This document shows positions 31,832 to 40,234 of a stretch of 64,000 nt of DNA, in pieces (position 1 is the first letter of the stretch; each line of letters starts with the position of its first letter). The DNA is taken from contig NZ_JACVCU010000001.1 in the NCBI RefSeq assembly GCF_014518425.1, positions 1,116,001-1,180,000 on the forward strand, written 5' to 3'. The stretch comes from Terrabacter sp. MAHUQ-38 (GTDB lineage: Bacteria; Actinomycetota; Actinomycetes; Actinomycetales; Dermatophilaceae). Under the pieces are notes generated by a model that was given only the letters and a program-made list of their open reading frames with translations, made no database searches and was not told the origin of the DNA. A program made the translations under genes and the position numbers.

Positions 31832-32959
31832 ATGCGACTGGCCTCGTACAACGTCGAGAACCTCTTCGACCGTGCCAGGCTGCTCGCGACCGGAGACTGG
31901 GCAGCCGGGCGGCCGCTGCTCGAGGCGTACACGGAGCTGACGAAAGTCCTTCAGCAGCAGCAGTACTCGTCGGCCGACACACGCACGATCCTGCGGTTGC
32001 TCGACCGGCTCGGGCTCACGGCGTCCGACGACGCGCCGTATGTGCGGCTCCGGCAGAACCGCGGCCGTCTCGTCCGGCGCTCCCGGGACGGCACGGTGAC
32101 CGTGGTGGCGGGCGGGCGCGGCGACTGGATCGGCTGGCTCGAGCTCAAGCGGGAGACGGTCACCGACCTCGCCGTGCGCCACACCGCCCAGGTGGTCCAC
32201 GACCTCGGCGCCGACGTCCTCGGCGTCGTCGAGGCCGAGGACCGCTGGGCGCTCAGGCACTTCAACGCCGACCAGCTGGCCGCGCTCGGTGGCCGGGTCT
32301 TCGGGCACGTCATGCTCATCGACGGGAACGACGAGCGCGGCATCGACGTCGGCCTGCTCACGCGCGGAGACGTCGAGATCACCGGCATGGTCAGCCACGT
32401 CGACGACGCCGACCTGGCGGGTCCGGTGTTCAGCCGCGACTGCCCGGAGTTCGAGCTCTCGCTTCCCGGAGGCACACGGCTGCTCGTACTCGTGAACCAC
32501 CTCAAGTCCAAGGGTTACGGGGGCGCCGAGGCCAGCACGCGGCGCAGGCGGCAGGCCCAGCGGATCCGCGAGATCTACGAGCAACGACGATCCGAGGGGC
32601 ACGATCTCGTCGCGGTCGTCGGCGACCTCAACGACACGCCCGACAGCGGTCCGCTGTCGCCACTGCTGGGCGCAGGTGGGACCGGTGCCGCGTCGACCGC
32701 CAGCGACCTGCGCGACGTCTCCGCGCTCCCCGGCTTCGACGACGGTGGCTGGCCCGGCACGTACGGCACCGCGAACAAGGGCAACAAGATCGACTACATC
32801 CTCTGCTCGCCCGCCCTCTTCGACTCCATCACTGCCGCAGGCGTGCACCGGATGGGCGTCTGGACGGCCTCAGGACGGTGGCCGATGTACCCCACGCTGA
32901 AGCGCGCACAGGAGGCCGCCTCCGACCACGCCGCCCTGTGGGTCGACCTCGATCTCTGA
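31832..32959 (+). CDS. Endonuclease/exonuclease/phosphatase-family protein
   Basis: A 375-residue EEP-fold enzyme. Motifs: MRLASYNVENLFD (catalytic Asn), LGVVEAEDRWAL (metal Glu), LLVLVNHLKSKGYGG (His/Lys), VAVVGDLNDTPDS (Asp-Leu-Asn) and ASDHAALWVDL (final Asp-His). About 80 residues are inserted between the first two motifs compared with simple nucleases. There is no signal peptide, so it acts in the cytoplasm. Nucleic acid or phosphoester substrate cannot be decided. Start ATG directly follows the M20 stop. Confidence 0.82.
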   Translation: MRLASYNVENLFDRARLLATGDWAAGRPLLEAYTELTKVLQQQQYSSADTRTILRLLDRLGLTASDDAPYVRLRQNRGRLVRRSRDGTVTVVAGGRGDWIGWLELKRETVTDLAVRHTAQVVHDLGADVLGVVEAEDRWALRHFNADQLAALGGRVFGHVMLIDGNDERGIDVGLLTRGDVEITGMVSHVDDADLAGPVFSRDCPEFELSLPGGTRLLVLVNHLKSKGYGGAEASTRRRRQAQRIREIYEQRRSEGHDLVAVVGDLNDTPDSGPLSPLLGAGGTGAASTASDLRDVSALPGFDDGGWPGTYGTANKGNKIDYILCSPALFDSITAAGVHRMGVWTASGRWPMYPTLKRAQEAASDHAALWVDLDL

Positions 32960-32991
32960 CGGGCGCGCCCTGTCGGTGGTGTCATGGACGC

Positions 32992-33342
32992 ATGCAGATG
33001 CCGAAGCACAGCGACGAGGCCAAGGAGTACTTCCGCACCCTCGTGAACGACGCACCCGGTGTCGAGGTGAAGCCGATGTTCGGCAGCCTCGGGGCCTTCG
33101 TCAACGGAAACATGTTCGCCGGGCTCTTCGGGGAGAACGTCGGCGTCAAGCTCGACGATGCAGGCCTCGACGAGCTGCGAGCAATCCCGGGCAGTGGGCC
33201 TTTCGGCCCGGCGGAACGACCGATGGGCGGATACCTGTCGCTCCCGAGCGACCTCGACGACGACGCGAAGACGGCCTGGGTCGACCGCGCCCGCGACCAT
33301 GTTGCGACGATGCCGCCCAAGGTCAAGAAGCCGAAGAAGTAG
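32992..33342 (+). CDS. TfoX N-terminal domain protein (first of tandem pair)
   Basis: A 116-residue protein consisting of a TfoX/Sxy N-terminal domain: VEVKPMFGSLGAFVNGNMFA, then VGVKLDD and GYLSLPSDL. In gamma-proteobacteria TfoX/Sxy drives competence genes with CRP, but stand-alone TfoX-N proteins are widespread with unknown role. The Lys-rich tail (KVKKPKK) could contact nucleic acid. A second, diverged copy follows 11 bases downstream, showing a tandem duplication. Confidence 0.78.
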   Translation: MQMPKHSDEAKEYFRTLVNDAPGVEVKPMFGSLGAFVNGNMFAGLFGENVGVKLDDAGLDELRAIPGSGPFGPAERPMGGYLSLPSDLDDDAKTAWVDRARDHVATMPPKVKKPKK

Positions 33343-33353
33343 GCGGCGCGCAC

Positions 33354-33677
33354 GTGGTGTCGGACGAGGAGCGGACGCGCGCTGAGCTGCGTGAGCTCGT
33401 CGGCGACGACGCCGGCGTCGAGCTGCGACCGATGTTCGGCACTCTGGCGGCGCTCGTCGACGGCCATGTCTTCGCTGTCGCCCTGGGCGAGCAGATCGGG
33501 GTCAAGCTCGGTGGCGAGGCCCTCGCAGAGCTCGACGCCCTGCCCGGCTCCGGGGTCCTCACGATGGGCAACCGGCAGATGAAGGCATACCGCAGCCTCC
33601 CCGCAGGTATGCCGTCAGGTGACCGACGTGCGTGGCTGGACCGGGCGCGGGACCACGTCGGGGGCCAGCGCCGCTGA
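33354..33677 (+). CDS. TfoX N-terminal domain protein (second of tandem pair)
   Basis: A 107-residue TfoX-N protein aligned along its whole length with the preceding gene: VELRPMFGTLAALVDGHVFA, IGVKLGGEAL, AYRSLPAGM and AWLDRARDHVG. GTG at 33354 or 33357 is the start. It carries one GTATGCCG octamer and one seven-base near match (AGGCATAC) within 30 bases. Function unknown; tandem duplication is clear. Confidence 0.77.
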   Translation: MVSDEERTRAELRELVGDDAGVELRPMFGTLAALVDGHVFAVALGEQIGVKLGGEALAELDALPGSGVLTMGNRQMKAYRSLPAGMPSGDRRAWLDRARDHVGGQRR

Positions 33678-33709
33678 CGAAAACCATTGGCGTCCAGCGC
33701 CCGTCACGC

Positions 33710-33735
33710 CCCACCCTTGCACGGCACGGGGTGGG
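33710..33735. terminator. Hairpin after the TfoX pair
   Basis: CCCACCC (33710-33716) pairs with GGGTGGG (33729-33735) across a 12-base loop, 32 bases downstream of the second TfoX-N stop codon. A modest terminator candidate. Confidence 0.5.
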
Positions 33736-33790
33736 CTAGCAGCCGCAGCGGCGTGCCACTCGTGGTCCTGCGTGTCGGACCCGCCCACGG

Positions 33791-34078
33791 ATGCAGCGCT
33801 CTGGCCAAGCGCCCACTCCAGGTAACGGTGCCCAGCGCTGGTGGGTCGGCGACCCTGTTGCGTTCGCCGAGGTCGTCGGCCGCGGTTCGAGGCGGCCGGC
33901 CGCCCGTATCTCGGCGGCCACCGCGGAGGTGGCCCATCGGGTCGGAGCGGAGGTGGCTGAGGTCGTCGTCAAGGACGTCATCGTGCCGCTCGAGCTGCGT
34001 GCTGCCCCGCCCGGGACGCGCATCGTCCTCGGCATGCCGGAAGCCGTGGCGCTGGCCGGCGGCGGTGACCCGTCCTGA
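33791..34078 (+). CDS. Hypothetical small protein, doubtful
   Basis: The 489-base gap between the TfoX pair and the HNH gene holds only this frame of note: 95 residues with a protein-like stretch (AEVAHRVGAEVAEVVVKDVI and PLELRAAPPGTRIVLGMPEA). The first about 30 residues look random, and no good ribosome binding site precedes the ATG. It may be a genuine small protein, or the remnant of a larger gene whose 5' part has decayed. No family is recognised. Confidence 0.3.
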   Translation: MQRSGQAPTPGNGAQRWWVGDPVAFAEVVGRGSRRPAARISAATAEVAHRVGAEVAEVVVKDVIVPLELRAAPPGTRIVLGMPEAVALAGGGDPS

Positions 34079-34094
34079 CCCGCCGGCGCGTGCT

Positions 34095-34121
34095 CTCCCG
34101 ACCGGTTCGTGCTGTCGGGAG
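34095..34121. terminator. Hairpin between hypothetical and HNH genes
   Basis: CTCCCGAC (34095-34102) pairs with GTCGGGAG (34114-34121) across an 11-base loop. It lies downstream of the HNH/DUF222 gene on the minus strand and of the doubtful plus-strand gene, so it can serve both. Confidence 0.5.
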
Positions 34122-34166
34122 CGCAGGCGGCGCACCTGGATGCGACACAGCGCTGGCACGCGGGCG

Positions 34167-35558
34167 TCAGAAGGGCGGAATGTCGTCGTCGGTCCAGCGG
34201 CCGGCGGGTGGGTCGGGTTCCGGCAGAAGATCTGCTTCGGGTGGTGGGTCGAGCCCTTCGCGCCAGTCCTTGGGGCGGGTCGTGTAGGTGCGACCGGTGA
34301 GCGTGGTCCAGTGGAGCCCATCCCCAGCGACCGCCTCGGAGTTCCAGATGCCGTCGGTCTTTACGTTGTGATGCAGCCGATGCTTGTTGAACAGGTTGCC
34401 GACTCGAGTTTGACCGGTGGGCCAGGGAGTCTCGTGGTCGAGGTCGCACCGAGTCGCGACAACCTCGCAGCCGGGTCCGCGACAGCTGCCGTCGACGGCC
34501 TGTACGTGCTCGACCATCGCTCGAGTGGGGCGGTGAGAGCGGGTGGGACGAGAGATGGCCTGCCCGGTGCGGACGTCGACAGGAAGGGTGCGCCAGATCG
34601 ACCCGGGGCGGGTCATCACCTCGCGGGCGTGGGTTGCGGTGAGCCAGCCGTGGCCCGGCAGCTCGCACGCCGCGTTCGAGTCGCCGGTTGCGACCTCGAA
34701 CGGCACGACGAGCCACACCAGTCCGGCCGCCTCGCCGGTCGGGCCCCCGGTCGCGGTCGGGGTGGCGCGTGCGCCGAGGTGACCGCGGAGGAGAGCTTCA
34801 GTGGCGAGGTCACAGCGAAGCTGGTCGAGGGTCCGCGGGTCACCTGAGCCACGCAGGCTGCGCGCACTGGCGTCGAGGTGGTCCAATACCGCGGCGGCCG
34901 TCGCGGCGTCGGTGGTGACGGTGAGGCAGCCCATCCCGTCCTCGGTGAGCCGCCCGAACAAACCCCTACGGGCCCTCGCGTGCGCGTGCCGCTCAGCGGT
35001 GCCGCGGCGGTCGACCGAGGCCACCGCCCGCCGCAGCCGGGTCACGAACGTCCGCTGCGCCACCGGTTGCTCGTCGCGCGCCGGTCGGAGCACCGACTCC
35101 TCCACGACCGCGACGTCCGCATCGCACAGGGGAGCGGTCTCGGACGCGACCTGCAGTGCCCGATGCAGCGAGGTGTGACCCGCGCGCAGGGCTGCGAGCA
35201 CGGCCCGGTGCCTGCGCGGCGCGGTCGCGAGGGCCAAACGCCGGGAGACCTCACCCGTGCCCACCCCGGTCGCCAGCGCGATCTCCTCGGTGACGACCCG
35301 GTCAGCCGTCACGTGCAGCGACCCGCGTGCCGCCGACAGGGTCGCGATCTGCTGCGCCTCGATGGTGTGGAGCGCGCCGTAGGCGGAGAGAAGCCTCGCC
35401 TCGAGGCGCGCCTTCTCGGCCTCGAGGGCCGCAATCGCGCGCAGCGCCCGCGCGCCGAGCGCGGTCAGGCTGCCCTGCACGTCGCCCATTGCCGCGGCGC
35501 GGACCTGGTCGTCCTCGACCCCGAGCAGGCCGGTCCGTGAGGACGCGACGTACGGCAT
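34167..35558 (-). CDS. DUF222 / HNH endonuclease-domain protein (13E12-like)
   Basis: A 463-residue protein of the actinobacterial multicopy 13E12 repeat family. The N-terminal two thirds is DUF222 (VVTEEIALATGVGTGEVSRR, RDEQPVAQRTFVTRLRRAVA, TEDGMGCLTVTTDAATAAAV). The C-terminus has the HNH nuclease core CDLDHETPWPTGQTRVGNLF then NKHRLHHNVKT. The tail is Pro-rich and acidic. Start is the MPYVASSR Met at 35558; an alternative Met lies at 35589. The start codon is embedded in a GTATGCCG octamer. A LexA-like SOS box lies 37 bases upstream, matching the SOS control reported for some mycobacterial 13E12 genes. Role unknown; possibly selfish or linked to recombination. Confidence 0.87.
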   Translation of the reverse strand: MPYVASSRTGLLGVEDDQVRAAAMGDVQGSLTALGARALRAIAALEAEKARLEARLLSAYGALHTIEAQQIATLSAARGSLHVTADRVVTEEIALATGVGTGEVSRRLALATAPRRHRAVLAALRAGHTSLHRALQVASETAPLCDADVAVVEESVLRPARDEQPVAQRTFVTRLRRAVASVDRRGTAERHAHARARRGLFGRLTEDGMGCLTVTTDAATAAAVLDHLDASARSLRGSGDPRTLDQLRCDLATEALLRGHLGARATPTATGGPTGEAAGLVWLVVPFEVATGDSNAACELPGHGWLTATHAREVMTRPGSIWRTLPVDVRTGQAISRPTRSHRPTRAMVEHVQAVDGSCRGPGCEVVATRCDLDHETPWPTGQTRVGNLFNKHRLHHNVKTDGIWNSEAVAGDGLHWTTLTGRTYTTRPKDWREGLDPPPEADLLPEPDPPAGRWTDDDIPPF

Positions 35559-35594
35559 ACGGACCCCTCCTCTCGAGTATCGAACCATCCCGAT

Positions 35595-35610
35595 TAGAAC
35601 ACATGTTCGA
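35595..35610 (-). promoter_or_regulatory. LexA/SOS box before HNH gene
   Basis: Read on the minus strand the site is TCGAACATGTGTTCTA. The actinobacterial SOS box is TCGAAC-N4-GTTCGA; only one base differs. It lies in the promoter region of the DUF222/HNH gene, about 37 bases upstream of its start. Binding is inferred. Confidence 0.7.
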
Positions 35611-35740
35611 CTGATTGGGCAAGGGTGATCCCCTCGACGTGGACAACGAACTGGCCTGTCCTGCAAGAGATCTGGCAATCCATCTGCCGAGGCGCCTTGG
35701 TGTCCTGGGGCGAGCGGGTCTGCCCGCGTAGGGTCGGGCC

Positions 35741-36487
35741 ATGGCGCGGACGAGGCACACCGTGGAGGGCACGCCGGTCGGCCAGGTCGACCTCGCCGTG
35801 GTGACGCCCACCGGCACCCGCCGCACCGACCCGTTGCCACTGTTGATAGTCCATGACGGGCCGGAGTACTCCCGCAGAGCCCATCTGCTCAAGGTGATCC
35901 GCGAGGCGCGTGCCTGCGGTCGAGTCCCGGCGGTGCGTGTCGTCCTCCTCGAGCCGGGGCCGCGCAACGAGCGGTATGCCGCCAACCCCGACTGGGCCAC
36001 GGCGCTCACCGAGCACGTGCTCCCCACGGTGCACACGGCATACGCGACGGCGGGCAAGCCAACCCTCATGGGAGCGAGCCTCGGTGCGCTCGCCTCGCTC
36101 CAGGCCGAGTGGCGCCATCCGGGGACCTTCGGCGCGCTGTTCCTCCAGTCCGGGTCGTTCTTCCGCAAGCGTCTCGACGACGAGGAGGACTTCGAGTTCT
36201 GGGACCGCGTCACGGCGTTCGTGACGAGCGTTCGGCGGGCCCGGCGACGGCGCACCGACGCCCCGATCGTCCTCACGTGCGGCACCGAGGAGGGCAACCT
36301 CGCCAACAACCGCCAGATGGCTCAGGTGCTCGCTGCCCAGGGCCACGACGTCACGCTCCACGAGCTGCCGGGGCGCCACGACTGGCGCTTCTGGGAGAAG
36401 GGGTTCGACCCGTTCCTGTTGACACTGCTGCAAGGATCGGAGCACCGGACCCGTCGAGCAGGAGAGGCACATGACGCAGACGCGTAA
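35741..36487 (+). CDS. Esterase D-like alpha/beta hydrolase
   Basis: A 248-residue alpha/beta hydrolase of the putative-esterase (Fes/EsteraseD) group. LLIVHDGPEYSRRA is the oxyanion-side loop, GASLGALAS holds the nucleophile Ser (about residue 111), and the late ELPGRHDWRFWEKGFDPFL supplies the catalytic His (GRHDW). No signal peptide. The 3' end overlaps the start of the ATP-grasp gene by 17 bases, indicating one transcript and a linked function, such as ester release paired with ligation. Substrate unknown. Confidence 0.8.
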   Translation: MARTRHTVEGTPVGQVDLAVVTPTGTRRTDPLPLLIVHDGPEYSRRAHLLKVIREARACGRVPAVRVVLLEPGPRNERYAANPDWATALTEHVLPTVHTAYATAGKPTLMGASLGALASLQAEWRHPGTFGALFLQSGSFFRKRLDDEEDFEFWDRVTAFVTSVRRARRRRTDAPIVLTCGTEEGNLANNRQMAQVLAAQGHDVTLHELPGRHDWRFWEKGFDPFLLTLLQGSEHRTRRAGEAHDADA

Positions 36488-37724
36488 CCACCTGATCGGG
36501 CTGTTGCTGGGAGCCGAGGAGGACTGGCCGACGGCCTTCGAGGAGCTGCTGAGGCTCGTCGGGCCGATCACGACCGACGACGGCGTGACGCACGAGCTGA
36601 CGAGCGAGCGCCTGACGATCGAGCCGTTCGACCTGCGGCAGCCTGTACGCACCGAGCTCGTCATCGACCGCCTCGCGTACTGGTACTACCACCCGCGTGA
36701 GTGGCTGAAGAAGGCCGCGCTGATGAACGACACGTACCTGCTCAACAGCCCGTTCACGTTCCAGTCGATGGAGAAGCACAGCGCCTACGTCGCGCTCATG
36801 CGCCTCGGCCTGAAGGTCCCCGAGACGTGGCTCGTGCCGTACAAGAACCCCGTCGACAACGTCCGTTGGGCCTATACGTCGGCGAAGTACAACCAGCCGT
36901 TCGACCTCAAGCAGATCGCGAACAAGCTCGGCTACCCGATGTACATGAAGCCGTTCGACGGTGGCGGCTGGCGCGGGGTGTCGCGCATCAACGACGAGAA
37001 GGACCTCGTCCAGGCGTACGACGAGTCCGGCGAGATGCTCATGCACCTGCAGTCGACGATCGAGTACGACCACTTCGCGCGCGCTCTCTCGATCGGGCCC
37101 GAGACGATGGTCATGGACTTCCGTCCCGAGCAGCCGATGCACAACCGGTATGCCGTGAGCTACGACTTCCTCCAGCCGTCCGCCGGCAAGCAGGCTGCCG
37201 CGATCAGCCGCATCGTCAACGCGCTCTTCGGCTGGGAGTTCAACTCCTGCGAGATGCTCGTCAAGGGCGACGACGTGTACCCGATCGACTACGCGAACGC
37301 GTGTCCCGACGTCGCCGTGACATCGCTGCACTACTACTTCCCGTGGGCGATCAAGGCGCTCGTCCGGTGGTCGGCCTTCTGCGTCGTCACCGGCCGCCGG
37401 GGGCCGATGGACCTCGAGATGCGCCGCTACTTCGACGTCGCCGACCGCGAGGACCTCAGCGACGAGGAGAAGCTCGACGCCTACCTCGCCATCGCCAACG
37501 AGTACTTCGACACCGACGCGTACTGGGCGTGGTGCGAGAAGTACCTGTCGCACCTCGACGCGGCGGTCCTCGAGTGGGTCCAGTCCGACGCGTTCGAGAG
37601 CCTGTTGCGCGCCACGGTCGTCACGACGTACCCGGCGCACGAGCGTGACCAGTTCATGGCGCACTTCGGCGGGCTCATCGCCCTGTGGGTCAAGGACGAG
37701 CAGGCGCGCCTCGCGGTGGCCTAG
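36471..37724 (+). CDS. ATP-grasp ligase-like protein
   Basis: A 417-residue protein with an ATP-grasp-like core: LGYPMYMKPFDGGGWRGVSR is the ATP-binding glycine-rich strand with its Lys, and MVMDFRPEQ and FNSCEMLVKGDDVYPIDYANACPDV carry the metal-binding acidic residues. The N-terminal preATP-grasp part (AYWYYHPREWLKKAALMNDT) and the C-terminal 100 residues are not recognisable. ATP-grasp enzymes ligate a carboxylate to an amine or thiol via acyl phosphate. The ribosome binding site (AGGAGA) lies inside the esterase gene that overlaps it. Product unknown. Confidence 0.72.
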   Translation: MTQTRNHLIGLLLGAEEDWPTAFEELLRLVGPITTDDGVTHELTSERLTIEPFDLRQPVRTELVIDRLAYWYYHPREWLKKAALMNDTYLLNSPFTFQSMEKHSAYVALMRLGLKVPETWLVPYKNPVDNVRWAYTSAKYNQPFDLKQIANKLGYPMYMKPFDGGGWRGVSRINDEKDLVQAYDESGEMLMHLQSTIEYDHFARALSIGPETMVMDFRPEQPMHNRYAVSYDFLQPSAGKQAAAISRIVNALFGWEFNSCEMLVKGDDVYPIDYANACPDVAVTSLHYYFPWAIKALVRWSAFCVVTGRRGPMDLEMRRYFDVADREDLSDEEKLDAYLAIANEYFDTDAYWAWCEKYLSHLDAAVLEWVQSDAFESLLRATVVTTYPAHERDQFMAHFGGLIALWVKDEQARLAVA

Positions 37725-38359
37725 CGGAGGGAGCCGCCCAGGCCGGCGACGAGGTTGATCGTCGCGGCGATGACGGTGGTGCCGTAGAGGTACGCGAGCA
37801 GCGCGTGCCCGAGCACGACGCGTCGGATCGTCGAGCTCCGGAGGTCGGTGTCGGAGACCTGGTAGGCCATGCCGAGGTTGAAGGAGAAGTAGGCGAAGTC
37901 GGAGAACGTCGGGTCCTCGTCCTGGTTGAAGTCGATCGGGGGCGAGGGGCTGGCGTAGTAGACGCGGGCGTAGCGCAGGACGTAGACGGTGTGGACGCAG
38001 AGCCAGCCCACCGCGACGGCGCCGACCCCGACGAGCCCGTCGACGACCGCGGCCCCACCGCGCGCCTGGCCGCCGACGAGCAGGATGCCGACGCCGGCCA
38101 GGCTCGCGAGACCGACGAGGATGACGACGACGTCGTACCAGGCGGCGTCACCGTCGCGCCCGGCCACCTTGTCGCGCGTCGCCGGGGCGTCGTGGCCGAG
38201 CACGTGCAGGAGCAGGGGGAGCGCGAACGTCAGGCCGCCGACGACGAAACCGGTGAGGCCGTGCACGAGGGCGCCGCGGGCCGGGCCGAGCGGCACGACA
38301 GCGCCGACGAGTACGCCGACGACGACGGCGAGGGCGAGGCGGCGGCGGATGGTGGGCAC
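37721..38359 (-). CDS. DUF1345 membrane protein
   Basis: A 212-residue protein with five or six helices. VLRYARVYYASPSPPIDFNQ followed by DPTFSDFAYFSFNLGMAYQV is the DUF1345 signature region. GTG start at 38359. Its 3' end overlaps the ATP-grasp gene's end by four bases. Function unknown. Confidence 0.82.
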   Translation of the reverse strand: MPTIRRRLALAVVVGVLVGAVVPLGPARGALVHGLTGFVVGGLTFALPLLLHVLGHDAPATRDKVAGRDGDAAWYDVVVILVGLASLAGVGILLVGGQARGGAAVVDGLVGVGAVAVGWLCVHTVYVLRYARVYYASPSPPIDFNQDEDPTFSDFAYFSFNLGMAYQVSDTDLRSSTIRRVVLGHALLAYLYGTTVIAATINLVAGLGGSLR

Positions 38360-38472
38360 GTCTCGGAGGCTACTCGTGGGTGAGGTGATGGCGTCGGCGC
38401 CACGGGGTATGTCTGCTCGTGCTGGAGCCCGACGGCCAGTCCCTTCCCGCCCCGAGCCCGAGGACCCGAAAC

Positions 38473-39474
38473 ATGCCCGACGCGTCCACCACCCGACGCA
38501 GCCTCACGGTGGTCTACAACCCGCTCCGTGTCGATGACCTCGACGATGCACGGGAGGTCGTGGCCAAGGTCTGCGCCGAGGGTGGCTGGGCCGACCCCAC
38601 CTGGGTGGAGACGACGGCCGAGGAGACGGGTGAGAAGCAGGCACGCGAGGCCGTGAGCGCTGGGGCCGACGTCGTCGCGTCGCTCGGCGGCGACGGCACG
38701 GTGCGTGCCGTCGGGTCTGCCCTCGTGGGCACGAACGTCGCGCTCGGGCTCCTCCCCGGGGGCACCGGCAACCTGCTCGCGCGAAACCTCGGCGTTCCCG
38801 TCGGCGCCCTTGACGAGGCGGTCCGGGCGATCGTGGAGGGCCGTGACCGTCGCATCGACGTCGGAGTGGTGCGCCTCGGTGACGACCTGCCCGAGCCCGA
38901 GTCGAGCCGCGCGACGAAGGAGGGCCCGGCGCAGGTCGCCGACGACGAGGAGATCTTCCTCGTCATGACCGGTCTGGGCCTCGACGGCGAGATCATGGCC
39001 GACACCGACGAGAAGGTGAAGGAGGCCGTCGGCTGGGTCGCCTACGTCCTCGCCGCCGGGAAGAAGCTGTCGGGGCGGGGCTTCCCCGTCGAGGTGCGCG
39101 CCTCGGGTGGTGGGGAGGGCGTGGTCGGCGCCGCCGGCCAGTCCGTCGCGAGGAACGCGAGGGCCGTCATCGTGGGCAACTGCGGAACACTGCAGGGCGG
39201 CGTCGAGCTGATGCCCGAGGCCGTCGTCGACGACGGGCGCCTCGACGCGGTGGTGCTGGCACCCCGAGGCGCGTTCGGCTGGGCGTCCGTCCTCGCCGAC
39301 GTCGTCACGCGGAACCGGGCCGGCCACCAGCGGCTCGACCGGATCGTCGCGCCCGACCTGACGGTCCTCGCCCGACGGGCCGTCCAGGCCGAGATCGACG
39401 GTGACCCCGTGGGGCAGCACCGGGCGCTGGCGATCCGGGTGCTGCCTGACTCACTGGTGGTCCGCGTTGGCTGA
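38473..39474 (+). CDS. Diacylglycerol/sphingosine kinase-family lipid kinase
   Basis: A 333-residue DAGK-catalytic-domain protein. The nucleotide loop SLGGDGTVRAVG (about residue 74) and LLPGGTGNLLARNLGVP are diagnostic, and the C-terminal beta-sandwich region ends with VQAEIDGDPVG, as in YegS/DgkB-like lipid kinases. An acidic insertion (DDLPEPESSRATKEG...) interrupts the middle. ATG at 38473 fits the family start; an earlier in-frame GTG lies at 38419. Two PAP2 phosphatase genes follow in the same operon, giving a kinase-phosphatase set for membrane lipid phosphates. Confidence 0.87.
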   Translation: MPDASTTRRSLTVVYNPLRVDDLDDAREVVAKVCAEGGWADPTWVETTAEETGEKQAREAVSAGADVVASLGGDGTVRAVGSALVGTNVALGLLPGGTGNLLARNLGVPVGALDEAVRAIVEGRDRRIDVGVVRLGDDLPEPESSRATKEGPAQVADDEEIFLVMTGLGLDGEIMADTDEKVKEAVGWVAYVLAAGKKLSGRGFPVEVRASGGGEGVVGAAGQSVARNARAVIVGNCGTLQGGVELMPEAVVDDGRLDAVVLAPRGAFGWASVLADVVTRNRAGHQRLDRIVAPDLTVLARRAVQAEIDGDPVGQHRALAIRVLPDSLVVRVG

Positions 39475-40234
39475 GCCGCGGACGTCACGTGTGCGCCCCC
39501 CGCAGGAGCGGGGCGGCCAGCGTCTCGGACGCGGCGGGCGACTGCTCAAGGCCGTCGGCTTCGGCCTCGGTTTCGCGGTGCCGGTCAGCGCGCTCGCCTT
39601 CGTCGTGCGCGAGAAGTTCCTGCCGGTCATCGAGCTCGACGAGCGGCTCATCGTCGCGGCCACCGACATCACACGGGACAACCCGTGGCTGCGCACGTCT
39701 CTCGTCGTATGGCAGGAGATGACGCAGCCGAAGTGGGTCTACATCGTCGCGTCCGGTGTGTGCTTCGTCGTGTGGCGCCGCCATCGGGAGCTCACGACCC
39801 GTGCCGCGTGGGCCTTCATCACGATGATGGTCGCCTGGAACCTCCAGCTGGTGCTCAAGGAGGTCGTCCAGCGCGCCCGCCCCGTCGTCAGCGACCCGGT
39901 CTCGCACGCCCCCGGCTTCAGCTTCCCGTCCGGCCACGCGGCCAACGCCGCCGCCGTCGCGACGGTGATGACGCTCTTCCTCTGGCCGCTGATGTCGCCG
40001 TTGGCCCGGCGCTGGGTCGTCGGCGGGCTCGCCGCGTTCGCGGTCATCACCGCGGTCGACCGGGTCTTCCTCGGCGTGCACTACCCGTCGGACGTGCTCG
40101 CCGGCCTGCTCTTCGGCATCGGGCTGGGCGCTGCGTCGTACGTCGGATACCTCGGGTGGAACCCCCAAGGTCCGGACGACTCCCTCCCGCCGGAGGGTGA
40201 GGCCGGGCCAGAGCCATCGAAAGGCACCACATGA
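39467..40234 (+). CDS. PAP2-family lipid phosphatase (first)
   Basis: A 255-residue membrane phosphatase with six helices. The three PAP2 motifs are KEVVQRARPVVS, FSFPSGHAANAAAV and DRVFLGVHYPSDVLAG. TTG at 39467 overlaps the lipid-kinase stop; GTG at 39491 is an equally plausible start. Members dephosphorylate phosphatidic acid, undecaprenyl pyrophosphate or related lipids. The start of the second PAP2 gene overlaps its stop (ATGA). Confidence 0.85.
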   Translation: MAEPRTSRVRPPQERGGQRLGRGGRLLKAVGFGLGFAVPVSALAFVVREKFLPVIELDERLIVAATDITRDNPWLRTSLVVWQEMTQPKWVYIVASGVCFVVWRRHRELTTRAAWAFITMMVAWNLQLVLKEVVQRARPVVSDPVSHAPGFSFPSGHAANAAAVATVMTLFLWPLMSPLARRWVVGGLAAFAVITAVDRVFLGVHYPSDVLAGLLFGIGLGAASYVGYLGWNPQGPDDSLPPEGEAGPEPSKGTT

